Assembly (NCBI RefSeq): GCF_013347965.1
Contig: NZ_CP048810.1
Coordinates: 186,001-250,000 of the forward strand
Direction: 5' to 3'
Length of the DNA: 64,000 bases
Origin: Pseudomonas bijieensis
GTDB taxonomy: Bacteria; Pseudomonadota; Gammaproteobacteria; Pseudomonadales; Pseudomonadaceae
Under the pieces are notes generated by a model. It worked only from the letters and a program-made list of their open reading frames with translations, ran no database searches and was not told the DNA's origin. Shown in pieces: positions 47,208 through 56,107 of this stretch. A program made the translations under genes and the position numbers. Numbering within the stretch: the stretch's first letter is position 1; each line of letters starts with the position of its first letter.

Positions 47208-50200
47208 TCACAGGTCGGCCTCGTCCAGTTCGGCCAGCAACGCTTGCATTTCGTCATCGGACAGGCCCGAGGCGCTGAACTCGGTGCTGTCGGCTTGCGG
47301 CTCGGCGGCGTTCGGGGCCAGCGGTTGCGCGACCTCGGCCATGGCGGCGATGGTCTGGCGTTCGAAGACTTGCTTGGCCGAGAGTGCGATGCCTTGCTCA
47401 TGGGCCTGGGCCACCACTTGCAGGCTCAGGATCGAGTCGCCGCCGATGGCGAAAAAGTTGTCGGTGACGCTCACGGTCGAGAGCTTCAAGACCTTGGCGA
47501 CGATGGCTTGCAGGGTGGTCTCCATGGCATTGCGCGGCGCCACATGGGCGCTTTCATCGAACTGGTCCGGGTCGGGCAACTGGCGAGTGTCGAGCTTGCC
47601 GTTGGGCGTGCGTGGAAAGCTCGCCAGGGTCAGCACCAGGGCCGGCACCATGTACGACGGCAGGCGTTCGCCGAGGAAACGCTTGATCGCCTCGGAGTCC
47701 GGTGCGTAGCCATGAGCGGCCAGGATGTAGGCGAGCAGGCGCTTGCCTGCGGCCTGTTCCTGGACGATCACCGCGGCTTCGCGCACGTCGCTGTGGCTGC
47801 ACAACTGGCGTTCGATTTCCCCCAGCTCGATGCGGTAGCCGCGGACCTTGACCTGATGATCCTTGCGTCCGAGGAACGCCAGGCGTCCGTCGGCCAGCCA
47901 GCACGCCAGGTCGCCGGTGCGGTAGGCACGGGTGCCGTCGGCCAGGGTGACGAAGGCCTTGGCGGTTTCTTCGGGCTTGTTGCGGTAGCCGCGGGCCAGG
48001 GTCGGGCCGGCGAGGACGATTTCTCCCGGCTCGCCGATGCCGCAGGCGGTGTCGAATTCGTTCAGCAGGCGCAGGTCCATGCCGGCGATCGGACGGCCGA
48101 TGCTGACGTTCCGATTGGGCTCCAACACCTCATAGGTGGCCCAGACGGTGGCTTCCGTGGGGCCGTATTCGTTCACCAGCCGGGCGTGGGGCAGAGCCTT
48201 GCTGTGTTGCGCGATCAGCGACGGCGGACAGGCTTCGCCGGCGACGATCCAGCAGGCGAGGCTGTCGGCTCCGCCACTGCGTTGCAACTGATCGAGCAGG
48301 GCCTGGTAGAGCGACGGCAGCGACAGACCATGGCTGACCTGATGCTGGGTAATCAACTGGGCCAGGCGAGACATCTCCAGCTCTTCACCTGGGGCGGGCA
48401 ATACCAGGCGTGCGCCTTGGGCCAGGGTCCAGAAAATCCCGGCGACCGAACTGTCGAAGGCAAACGACGACAGCAGCAGGTAGGCGCGCACTGGCGTCGC
48501 ATAGGCGGCCATGCGCACCTGAGTCGAGAAGCTCAGGGCGCCGTGGCTGATTTCCACGGCTTTCGGCGCACCGGTCGAGCCCGAGGTGTAGATCAAGTAG
48601 GCGAGGTCGTTCGCGTCTGGCAACGGCAGTGTCGGCAAATCGCCGAGGTCCGGCGTTGCCAGGTCATCCAGCACGAAGCGTTGCAGGCTGGCCGGCACGC
48701 TGTCGGCCAGTTCGGCGCTGACCACGATGTGGGCAATGGCGCTGTCGGCGAGCATGTAGGCGCGGCGGTCGGCCGGGTAGGTCGGGTCGATTGGCACGTA
48801 GGCGCCACCGGCTTTCAAGACGGCGAGCATGGCGACAATGGCCGCGTTGCTGCGGGCGAACAGGATGCCGACAGGCACCCCGGGGCCGATGCCGGCCGCG
48901 ACCAGCCGATGGGCCAGCTGTGTGGCGCAGGTATCGAGGCGGCTGTAGCTCAGGTCGCCGTCCTTGTCGCTGAGAGCGATGGCGTCCGGCTGTTGGCGAA
49001 CCTGACGGGCGATCAACTCCACCAGTGTCAGCGGTTCGATGGAGGGCACGTTCGCATTGGTGCCGATCAGCTGCGATTGCAGCGCTCCACCCAGGGGCAG
49101 TTGGGCCCAGGCCCGTTGCGGTTCCGCCAGGGCGCCTTGCAGCAGTTGCAGCCATTGCTCGGCGAGGCAACCCGCCGCGTCGGCACTGAGGGCATGGCGA
49201 TCGTAGATCAACTGCGCGTGCAGGCTGTCGGGCAACTGGCGCACGTTCAGGCACGCCTTCAACGGGTTCATCACCGCGCTGGCATGGCGCTCCCGGGCAT
49301 CGCCCAAACGCCAGGCAAAGGCATAGTCGGCGTTGAGGTGGCCGGTGTAATAGTCTTGCCAGCCGATTGCTCGCTCCAGGGTGGCGGCCACTTGCGTGCT
49401 TTGCTCCAGCAGGGTCGCCTGGGCATCCAGTTCGATGTTCACGGGCAGGCACTGCTCGAACAGGCCCAGGGTATCCGCCAGTTCCGCACCGCGACTTTCA
49501 TGGATCAGGGCGAGTGGCACCTGTTGCTGGCCGGCCAGTCGGCCCAGCACCGCTGCCCATGCCGCCAGCAGCAGGTCCGGGGTCAGGCCCGGGTGACGGG
49601 CGAGGTCGGTCGACAGGCTGAGGTCCAGTCGGGCGGGGGCAAATCCGCCATCGAGGGCCGATTCGAGCGGAAGCTGCAAGGTGGCCGCTTCGGTTTCGCC
49701 CGAAGGTTTCCAGAAACTCACGCCCGGATGGTCCGGCGCCTCCTCGACCAGGCTCCAGCGCCACTCGGCGTAATCGGCGTACTGCAGGGTTTCGGACAGG
49801 TCCGTGGGGGTGTCTTGCAGCAGTGCACCGGCCAGCCATTTCAGGCTGACGAGGTCGAAGTGGCTGCTGGCCGCCGCCAGGTCCAGGACCGCTTGCTCAT
49901 CGGACAGGCGCACCAGGGTCACGCACAGAGGGGTTGTCCAGTCACGGGGCTGATCGGCGAGCCGAGTCAGTGCGGCGTCCTGGTCGGCGCGGCTGTGCTG
50001 GCGCAGGTCCTGCAGATTAACCACCAGTGAGCCGGCTTCGTCAATCACCTGCACCGGGTCGCGCAGGCCGAGTACGGGCATCAGTCGCGTGCGCAGGATT
50101 TCGCTGCCGGCCACCAGGGCTTGCAAGCGGTTGTTCAATGCGTCGACGTCCAGCGGTTGCGACAGCGACCATTGCAAATGACAGCTGAACGGGTGCTCCG

Positions 50201-50270
50201 CCGCGCCGTTGATGTGGGGGTAGACCGATGCCTGTTGCGGTGAAATACGAAAACCTTGAAGTCCGCTCAT
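47208..50270 (-). CDS. NRPS: interface domain - A(His) - T
   Basis: 1020 aa. Residues 1-400 form an interface domain: a C-like fold whose catalytic motif reads SHFDLVS instead of HHxxxDG. The A domain (405-900) has pocket residues DSALIAEVWK, close to the known histidine code DSELTAEVCK. A T domain (910-985, FFAIGGDSIL) and a short acidic tail follow. It loads residue 1, histidine, to be beta-hydroxylated on the carrier by a partner oxygenase that docks on the interface domain. The hydroxylase gene lies directly upstream. ATG 50270 has GAG 6 bases before it; ATG 50276 is an equal alternative. The next NRPS starts 58 bases downstream. Confidence 0.85.
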   Translation of the reverse strand: MSGLQGFRISPQQASVYPHINGAAEHPFSCHLQWSLSQPLDVDALNNRLQALVAGSEILRTRLMPVLGLRDPVQVIDEAGSLVVNLQDLRQHSRADQDAALTRLADQPRDWTTPLCVTLVRLSDEQAVLDLAAASSHFDLVSLKWLAGALLQDTPTDLSETLQYADYAEWRWSLVEEAPDHPGVSFWKPSGETEAATLQLPLESALDGGFAPARLDLSLSTDLARHPGLTPDLLLAAWAAVLGRLAGQQQVPLALIHESRGAELADTLGLFEQCLPVNIELDAQATLLEQSTQVAATLERAIGWQDYYTGHLNADYAFAWRLGDARERHASAVMNPLKACLNVRQLPDSLHAQLIYDRHALSADAAGCLAEQWLQLLQGALAEPQRAWAQLPLGGALQSQLIGTNANVPSIEPLTLVELIARQVRQQPDAIALSDKDGDLSYSRLDTCATQLAHRLVAAGIGPGVPVGILFARSNAAIVAMLAVLKAGGAYVPIDPTYPADRRAYMLADSAIAHIVVSAELADSVPASLQRFVLDDLATPDLGDLPTLPLPDANDLAYLIYTSGSTGAPKAVEISHGALSFSTQVRMAAYATPVRAYLLLSSFAFDSSVAGIFWTLAQGARLVLPAPGEELEMSRLAQLITQHQVSHGLSLPSLYQALLDQLQRSGGADSLACWIVAGEACPPSLIAQHSKALPHARLVNEYGPTEATVWATYEVLEPNRNVSIGRPIAGMDLRLLNEFDTACGIGEPGEIVLAGPTLARGYRNKPEETAKAFVTLADGTRAYRTGDLACWLADGRLAFLGRKDHQVKVRGYRIELGEIERQLCSHSDVREAAVIVQEQAAGKRLLAYILAAHGYAPDSEAIKRFLGERLPSYMVPALVLTLASFPRTPNGKLDTRQLPDPDQFDESAHVAPRNAMETTLQAIVAKVLKLSTVSVTDNFFAIGGDSILSLQVVAQAHEQGIALSAKQVFERQTIAAMAEVAQPLAPNAAEPQADSTEFSASGLSDDEMQALLAELDEADL

Positions 50271-50381
50271 GTTCATCTCGACTGGAAAAGGGCTTGAGCC
50301 TGGATCACCGCACAGACGCCGGGGCTTGCTGGACACGTGTCAGGCAAGCCTCCTGCGAACGGCGGGTGGACCCGTTGAATG

Positions 50382-51428
50382 TCAGACGGCAACGTCGCTC
50401 GACAGCAGGGCTTCAGCCATGCCGGTCATGATGGCGCGCTTGCCGGTAAAGGGTTCGCGACCGTGCACGGCGAGCATGTTGTCGATGAACAACACGTCCC
50501 CCTGTTGCCAACTGAAACGCACCAGCGAGTCGAGGTAGGCCGCACGCAGCGATTGCAGTACGTGCGGCTCGATCGGTTCGCCATCGCCATAAAAGGTGTT
50601 GGTGGGCAGGTCGAGGTCGTTGAAGTTGCTTTGCAGCGAATCGCGGATGCGTTCGGGCAGGGTGCTGATGTGGAAGAACGTCGCGTGGTTGAACCAGACC
50701 TCTTCGCCGGTGCGCGGGTGGCGCACCACGGCCGGCCCGCGTTGGCGGGTGCGCAGGCGATTGTTGTCTTTCCATTCCACTTCGATGCCGACGCTGGCGC
50801 AGTAGGCCTCCACTTCGCGGCGGTCTTCGGACTGGAACACGGTCTGCCACGGCAGGCCGAAACCGTCGCCGTAGTTGCGAACGTACAGCACGCCTTTTTC
50901 CCGGAACCGCGCTTCGATCTGCGGGCTGATCCTGGCCTTCACGGCGCGGGTCGAACCAATCGGTGTTTCACCACCTGTCTCGGACGGCAGTTGGCAGTAG
51001 AAGAACAGCCGCAGCGGGAAGCGCGGCGAATAGGAGTGTTCGTTGTGGGGGAAAATCATCTGGTCGGCCGGGTAGTCGGTCGAGGTGTAGATGTTGCCGC
51101 CGACCCGTGTCCGGGGCGAGGCGCGGAACATGTATTCCAGTGCGCCGGGGGAGAGGGCGGCGATCACCTGGTCGAACTGTTCGACGGACGCGACGTTGAA
51201 GCCGCGAAACAGCAGGGCGCCGTACTCCAGCAGTTTCTTTTCCAGCGACTGGCGTTCCCGGGCGGCCCAGGCGACCAGGTCGACGCCACTGACCGCCGGC
51301 TCGATCACCAGGGGCAGGGCGTGGTCCGGGCTGAGCAGGCGCTCGGTCACCAACTGTTGTTCCGAGACGCTCATGGCTTTGCGACGCACGGCGCCGAGGG
51401 CGCGTGGCGATGGGGGCACGATAGACAT
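50382..51428 (-). CDS. SyrP/TauD-like beta-hydroxylase, probably for histidine
   Basis: A 348-aa Fe(II)/2-oxoglutarate dioxygenase. The facial triad is visible as HNE (His about 128, Glu about 130) and a distal His about 322 in DNMLAVHGREPF. Relatives hydroxylate the beta-carbon of carrier-bound Asp or His in siderophore and syringomycin pathways. It lies between the C domain of the loading protein and the interface-A(His) protein, so beta-hydroxyhistidine formation is the likely role. The N-terminus (RRKAMSVSEQQ) resembles the linker that joins the fused hydroxylase to its NRPS. ATG 51428 is chosen, 17 bases after the upstream stop; ATG 51374 is possible. Confidence 0.82.
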   Translation of the reverse strand: MSIVPPSPRALGAVRRKAMSVSEQQLVTERLLSPDHALPLVIEPAVSGVDLVAWAARERQSLEKKLLEYGALLFRGFNVASVEQFDQVIAALSPGALEYMFRASPRTRVGGNIYTSTDYPADQMIFPHNEHSYSPRFPLRLFFYCQLPSETGGETPIGSTRAVKARISPQIEARFREKGVLYVRNYGDGFGLPWQTVFQSEDRREVEAYCASVGIEVEWKDNNRLRTRQRGPAVVRHPRTGEEVWFNHATFFHISTLPERIRDSLQSNFNDLDLPTNTFYGDGEPIEPHVLQSLRAAYLDSLVRFSWQQGDVLFIDNMLAVHGREPFTGKRAIMTGMAEALLSSDVAV

Positions 51429-51445
51429 AACGGCATCCGACTCGG

Positions 51446-54400
51446 TTAAAGGGACAAGGAGCGACGTTTGGCTTGCATCAGCTGGCTGCGACCGGCCAGC
51501 GCCTGGGACTGTTGCCGCTCGCGGGCGAAGGCCTGGTCCCAGCTGTCGATGCGTTCGGCCAGCGCCGGCAATGGCTCGTCCAGCAGGCTGTGTAGCTGTT
51601 CCAGCAGGCACGTCCACAGGTGTTGCAGACGCGAGGCACGGTCCTGATCGAAGTATTCACCGCGATACTTGAGGGTCGCGGCGAGGCCTTCGCTGCCGTG
51701 CACCAGGTCGAGCACCAGGTGGAAATCCCCCGGTGCCTGTGCCACGTCCAGCGCGGACAAGTGCGCGCCGGCGATGGCGGTCGGGGCCACCCGCGACGGC
51801 TGATAGTTGAGCTTGACCTGGAACAGCGGCGAGTGACCGGGACGGCGCTGCGGCGCCAGGGCCGAGACCACCAGGTCGAAAGGCAGGCCTTGGTGGGCGT
51901 AGGCCAGGCGCGCTTCATCGCGCACCTGCCCAAGGAAACCGGCCAGGGTCGGTTCGCCGCGCAGGTCACAGCGCAGGGTCAACTGGTTGACGAAGAAGCC
52001 GATGACGTCGTTGTGCTCGGCCAGCGGCCGGCCGCTGACATCGGTGCCCAGCAGGAATTGCGGCTGGCCGCCCAGTTGCTTGAGCACCAGTTGGTAGCAG
52101 GCCAGCAACAGCATGAACAAGGTCATGCCTTGCTCGCGGGCCAGCGTCGTCAGCCGTTCGCAATTGGCCTGGGGCACGCTGAAGTCCAGGCTGTGCTGGC
52201 CCTGGGTCTTGCCGTTGCCACCCAGGTCCAGCGACTGCGGCATGCCGGCCAGGTGCGCGCGCCAGAAATCCTGCTCGGCGGCGATCCGCTGTTCGCTCCA
52301 GTGCCGAGCTTCCCATTGGGCGAAGTCGAGGTATTGCACCGGCGACGAGGCATCTGCCGAGCCGGCCAGCTCCGCCAACAGCACTTGCGCCGAGCGACCG
52401 TCGAAAGCGATGTGGTGCAGGGTCAGCAGCAGGTCATGGTGCTGGTCATCGCGGCTGAGCAACTGCGCCCGCAGCACGGGGCCGGCCTCCAGGTCCACAG
52501 GTGTGGCGTGTTCGTTGGCCAGGTGGTCGCGCAGTGCCTGCTGTTGCTGCGCCTCACTCTGGTCACGCAAGTCATGGTGCGCCAGCCGGACCGCCGAAGC
52601 CGGCAGCACCCGTTGTTGCGGGCCTTCGACACCGTCGCGGTAGACGGTGCGCAAGACACTGTGGCGCTCGACCAGGGTGTTCAGGCGCAGTGCAAGTGTC
52701 TCGACGTCCAATGGCCCTTGCAGATGCAGGTGCAGCACCAGGTTGTGCTGGGTGTCGTCCGGGTTCAACTGACGCAGGAACCACAGGCGACTCTGGGCGA
52801 AAGACTGACGACCCTGCTGGGTGTCGAGGCGCTCGCTCGAGGTCTCGGAGGTTGGCGACGCCTGTCCCAGGAAGTCCTGCAAGGCTTGCGCCCATTGCCC
52901 GAGGGTTTGTTCGCCGAACAGATCCTGGGTATCGAGGCTCCAGCCCAGGTCCCGGTGCAAGCGAGCGGCGAAGTCGGCCAGGCCGATGGAGTCCAGGCCC
53001 TGGCCTACCAGGCTGAGCTCGACGTTCGCCGAGAAATACGGGTTGACCTGGCGCAGCGTCTGTTCCAACCACTGACGGCACGCCGCCGGGGCGAGGTGCG
53101 ATGCCTCGGCTACCAGGCGCTTGAGCTGGTCAAGGTCGACGGCCTCGCTATCGTCGGCGAGGGCGCCAGTGCTCTGGGCAATGATGCTCAGGGTGCCCGC
53201 GGCCAATTGTTTGCGCGCGCCTTGACGGGCGATCTTGCCGCTGGTGGTCATCGGGATGGTGCCGGCTTGCACCAGCACAATCTGGTCGATGCCACAGTCG
53301 GCGGCTTCGCGCACGGCATTTTGCATCGACGCGAACAGCGCCGGGTGATGGGCCGGGTCGACGAACTTGCGTTGCGGCTCGGCGACGATCACCAGTTTCT
53401 CGCGGCCCAGTGCCGGGTCCATTTCCGAGAAGGCGGCGATGCGCCCGGTACGGATGCCCGGCTCGGCGTCGGTAATGGCGAATTCGATGTCGTGGGGGTA
53501 GAGGTTGCGACCGTTGAGAATCAGCAGATCCTTGAGCCGCCCGCAGATCACCACCTGGCCTTCGTGCATGAAGCCCAGGTCGCCGGAGCGCAGGTAATGT
53601 TCCGATGAGCCGATGATCTGTGCTTCAAAGGCTTCGCGAGTGGCCGTGGGGTTCTTCCAATAGGATTCGGCGTTGCTTGGGCCCTTGAGCCAGACTTCGC
53701 CAATGCGATCGTCAGCGCAGCGCTCAAAGGTTTGCGGGTCGACGATGGCGATGCTGTGCAAGGCTTGCGGGTAGCCGCAGGCGACGAACTCCACGGCGGC
53801 GGCATCGGCGGCCGCCAGGGCCACGCGGCCGGTCTCCAGCACGGCTTTGTCCAGGCGCAGCACCACCGGCAGCGCGTCGGCCGGTGTGGCGCTGACGCAC
53901 AGGGTGGCTTCGGCCTGGCCGTAACCGGGGCTGATGGCCAACGGGTTCAGGCCGCATGCGGCAAAGCGCTGGGCGAAGGCTTCCAGGGTGCCTGGGTGGA
54001 TCGGTTCGGCGCCGTTGATGGCGTGTTTCCAGGCGCTCAGGTCGAGCTGTGCGATCAGGCTATCGCTGACCACGCGGTTGCACAGGGCATAGGCGAAGTT
54101 GGGGGCGAAACTGGCGGTGGCGCGGTAGCGACTCAGCGCCTGCAACCAGGTCGACGGCGCATTGACGAACGTCTGGGACGCCATCAGATAGCAGGGCATG
54201 CCGCTGTAGAGCGGGGCCAGCATCCCGCCGATCAGACCCATGTCGTGGTACAGCGGCAGCCAGTTGACCATGGCGCCGTGTTCGTCGAAACCGTACGCCT
54301 GGCGCATCAGTTCGACGTTGGCGATCAGGTTGCGCTGACGCACCTCGACGCCTTTGGGCGAGCCGGTAGAGCCCGAGGTGTATTGCAGGAAGGCCACGGT

Positions 54401-54874
54401 CGAACCATCGATGGCCGGGCGTTGCCACTGGCCGGCCGGGGGTGTGCCCAGGTCCTGTACGGTCAGCACCTCGACGCGGCCCTCCACCAGTTCCAGCAAG
54501 CCTTCGCAATAGTCCGCCGGTGCGAGAATCAGCGCCGGTTCGGCATCCACCACCACGTTGCGGACGCGGTCGAGATGGCGCGGTTTGCGCGACGGCGGCG
54601 GAAACAACGGCACGGCAATCAAGCCGGCATACAGGCAGGCACAGAAGGCGCGGGCGTAGTCGAGGCTGCTGGGCAGCATCAGCAACACCCGGTCGCCCGC
54701 TGCATAACGCGCTTGCAGCGCGGCCGCCAGGGATCGGGATTGCTCGTGCAGTTGGGCAAAGGTCAGGGTTTCGCCGATCTCTACGCCGTCCGGCAGGAAA
54801 TGCAGGGCGGCACGCTGAGGGAAGTGCTGGGCGTTGGCTTCCAGCACGTCGATCCAATGTTCGAATGAAAACAT
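51446..54874 (-). CDS. Loading protein: fatty-acyl-AMP ligase - ACP - condensation
   Basis: 1142 aa that start the lipopeptide. A fatty-acyl-AMP ligase (approximate residues 1-575) has AMP motif QYTSGSTGSPKG and the YLRSGDLGF core. An acyl carrier domain (590-665) has LVGQGLDSIG. A C domain (690-1120) has HHIAFDG and is the starter type that joins the acyl chain to residue 1 on the next NRPS. Corrugatins carry octanoate, so that is the expected acid; chain length is not readable here. ATG 54874 lies 7 bases after the hydroxylase stop, so the genes are coupled. The C-terminal tail (LMQAKRRSLSL) resembles the linker before the fused hydroxylase elsewhere in this operon. Confidence 0.88.
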   Translation of the reverse strand: MFSFEHWIDVLEANAQHFPQRAALHFLPDGVEIGETLTFAQLHEQSRSLAAALQARYAAGDRVLLMLPSSLDYARAFCACLYAGLIAVPLFPPPSRKPRHLDRVRNVVVDAEPALILAPADYCEGLLELVEGRVEVLTVQDLGTPPAGQWQRPAIDGSTVAFLQYTSGSTGSPKGVEVRQRNLIANVELMRQAYGFDEHGAMVNWLPLYHDMGLIGGMLAPLYSGMPCYLMASQTFVNAPSTWLQALSRYRATASFAPNFAYALCNRVVSDSLIAQLDLSAWKHAINGAEPIHPGTLEAFAQRFAACGLNPLAISPGYGQAEATLCVSATPADALPVVLRLDKAVLETGRVALAAADAAAVEFVACGYPQALHSIAIVDPQTFERCADDRIGEVWLKGPSNAESYWKNPTATREAFEAQIIGSSEHYLRSGDLGFMHEGQVVICGRLKDLLILNGRNLYPHDIEFAITDAEPGIRTGRIAAFSEMDPALGREKLVIVAEPQRKFVDPAHHPALFASMQNAVREAADCGIDQIVLVQAGTIPMTTSGKIARQGARKQLAAGTLSIIAQSTGALADDSEAVDLDQLKRLVAEASHLAPAACRQWLEQTLRQVNPYFSANVELSLVGQGLDSIGLADFAARLHRDLGWSLDTQDLFGEQTLGQWAQALQDFLGQASPTSETSSERLDTQQGRQSFAQSRLWFLRQLNPDDTQHNLVLHLHLQGPLDVETLALRLNTLVERHSVLRTVYRDGVEGPQQRVLPASAVRLAHHDLRDQSEAQQQQALRDHLANEHATPVDLEAGPVLRAQLLSRDDQHHDLLLTLHHIAFDGRSAQVLLAELAGSADASSPVQYLDFAQWEARHWSEQRIAAEQDFWRAHLAGMPQSLDLGGNGKTQGQHSLDFSVPQANCERLTTLAREQGMTLFMLLLACYQLVLKQLGGQPQFLLGTDVSGRPLAEHNDVIGFFVNQLTLRCDLRGEPTLAGFLGQVRDEARLAYAHQGLPFDLVVSALAPQRRPGHSPLFQVKLNYQPSRVAPTAIAGAHLSALDVAQAPGDFHLVLDLVHGSEGLAATLKYRGEYFDQDRASRLQHLWTCLLEQLHSLLDEPLPALAERIDSWDQAFARERQQSQALAGRSQLMQAKRRSLSL

Positions 54875-54881
54875 GTGCAAT

Positions 54882-55859
54882 TCACGCCATGGCCACGATG
54901 ACTTTGCGGTCACCTGTGAAAGGATTGCGACCGTGTGCCACCAGTCGGTTGTCGAGCATCAGGACGTCGCCGGGCTGCCAGGGAAAACTGATGGCGGTCT
55001 CGCGGTAGACCTCGCGCACGGTGTCGAGCATGTCGTCGGCAATCGGCGAGCCGTCGCCGAAATAGACATGGCGCGGCAGGTTCTCTTCACCCACCGCCGC
55101 CAGCAGGCTGGCGCGTACGCTCGGTTCGATGGCCGATACGTGGAACAGGTGCGCCTGGTTGAACCAGACCCACTCACCGGTCTCGGGATGCTGCTGCACG
55201 GCGGCGCAACGCTGGCGGGTGCGCAGGTCGCCATCGGCTTTCCATTCCCACTCGATGTCGTTGTCCTGGCAATAGCGTTCGACCTGGGCACGGTCCTGGG
55301 TGTTGAAGACTTTCTCCCAGGGCAGGTCCAGGGCGCCGCTGTAGTTGCGCACGTAGAGCAACTCGCGGCTGGCGAACAGCTCGCGAATCTCGGCAGGCAT
55401 GCGCTGGTAGATCAGGCGGCTGTCGGCAATCGGGGTCTCGCCACCGGTTTCGCTGGCCTTGATGCAGTGGAACCAGATGCGCGAAGGCCAGGGCCGGGTG
55501 TAGGCCTGCTCGTTGTGCAACGGGATGAATTGATGGGCCGGGTACTCAGTGGAGCTATAGATCCCGGCGAAGACTTTGCTGCGCGGCGTGGAGCCGAATT
55601 CGTAACTGGCCAGCGGTGCACCGAAGCTGGCAGCGAAGCGCTTGAAATCGATGGGCGTGGCGACGGTGAAACCGCGGAACAACACGCCGCCTACCGTGGT
55701 CAGGGCATGGGCCAGGCCGTCGCGGATCGAGGCGTCCAGATCGTGGATCGACTGTCCCGGTGCCGCCTGTACCAGCACGGGTAACGACTGCGCGCTTGCA
55801 TCCGTGGGCGCCATTGAAAAAAGCTCGGAACGCCCGTTCAGGTGTTCGATTGAGGTCAT
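54882..55859 (-). CDS. Second free SyrP/TauD-like beta-hydroxylase, probably for aspartate
   Basis: A 325-aa Fe(II)/2-oxoglutarate dioxygenase with HNE (His115, Glu117) and distal His about 309 in DNRLVAHGRNPF. It is the first gene of the long minus-strand operon. It lacks the ALPLVIEP entry motif shared by the other two hydroxylases, so it belongs to a different branch. By elimination its substrate is probably the Asp on the 3406-aa NRPS (residue 6), whose T domain is followed by the dead epimerase-like domain. That pairing is inference. The upstream region holds the promoter and Fur-like box. Confidence 0.82.
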   Translation of the reverse strand: MTSIEHLNGRSELFSMAPTDASAQSLPVLVQAAPGQSIHDLDASIRDGLAHALTTVGGVLFRGFTVATPIDFKRFAASFGAPLASYEFGSTPRSKVFAGIYSSTEYPAHQFIPLHNEQAYTRPWPSRIWFHCIKASETGGETPIADSRLIYQRMPAEIRELFASRELLYVRNYSGALDLPWEKVFNTQDRAQVERYCQDNDIEWEWKADGDLRTRQRCAAVQQHPETGEWVWFNQAHLFHVSAIEPSVRASLLAAVGEENLPRHVYFGDGSPIADDMLDTVREVYRETAISFPWQPGDVLMLDNRLVAHGRNPFTGDRKVIVAMA

Positions 55860-55970
55860 CCTTGTGCATCCTCTTTTGTCTTCTTCGACCAGTCACAGGA
55901 CCTTGAAAGCAGGGCAGCGGTCGGGTGTGTAGGACTCGTCTGTAATGTATCCAGATCAATACAAGACGAC

Positions 55971-56000
55971 ATACTAGGTACAAATGAGATGGATTATCAA
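55971..56000 (-). promoter_or_regulatory. Promoter of the siderophore biosynthesis operon
   Basis: On the minus strand, TTGATA (55995-56000) and TAGTAT (55971-55976) are spaced by 18 bases and lie about 112 bases before the first hydroxylase ATG. The Fur-like box fills the spacer, so iron-loaded Fur would block RNA polymerase. Confidence 0.5.
55980..55998. promoter_or_regulatory. Fur-box-like sequence between biosynthesis operon and receptor
   Basis: ACAAATGAGATGGATTATC matches 12 of 19 Fur consensus positions by hand count, with both AATGA and ATTATC halves. Its position in the divergent region would let one site repress biosynthesis and receptor operons together. Confidence 0.55.
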
Positions 56001-56107
56001 TACTATTTATTTAATTTTTTTTTTGGATTAGACTCCGCTCCGCTGGCGCCAAACAGCCTTCGGCCAGCTCAAAAAACCTAAAAATATCTGTCGCAGGGGA
56101 GCGGGGC

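Noticed and set aside
47150..47401. N-terminal extension of the 4648-aa NRPS reading frame
   Set aside because: It lies inside the end of the upstream NRPS gene in another frame and is Pro/Arg-rich shadow sequence; ATG 47149 has a proper ribosome site and starts at a normal C-domain N-terminus.
54875..54913. GTG start for the loading protein, extending it by 13 residues
   Set aside because: It would overlap the hydroxylase gene and has no better ribosome site; ATG 54874 begins at the usual family N-terminus (MFSFEHWIDVL).
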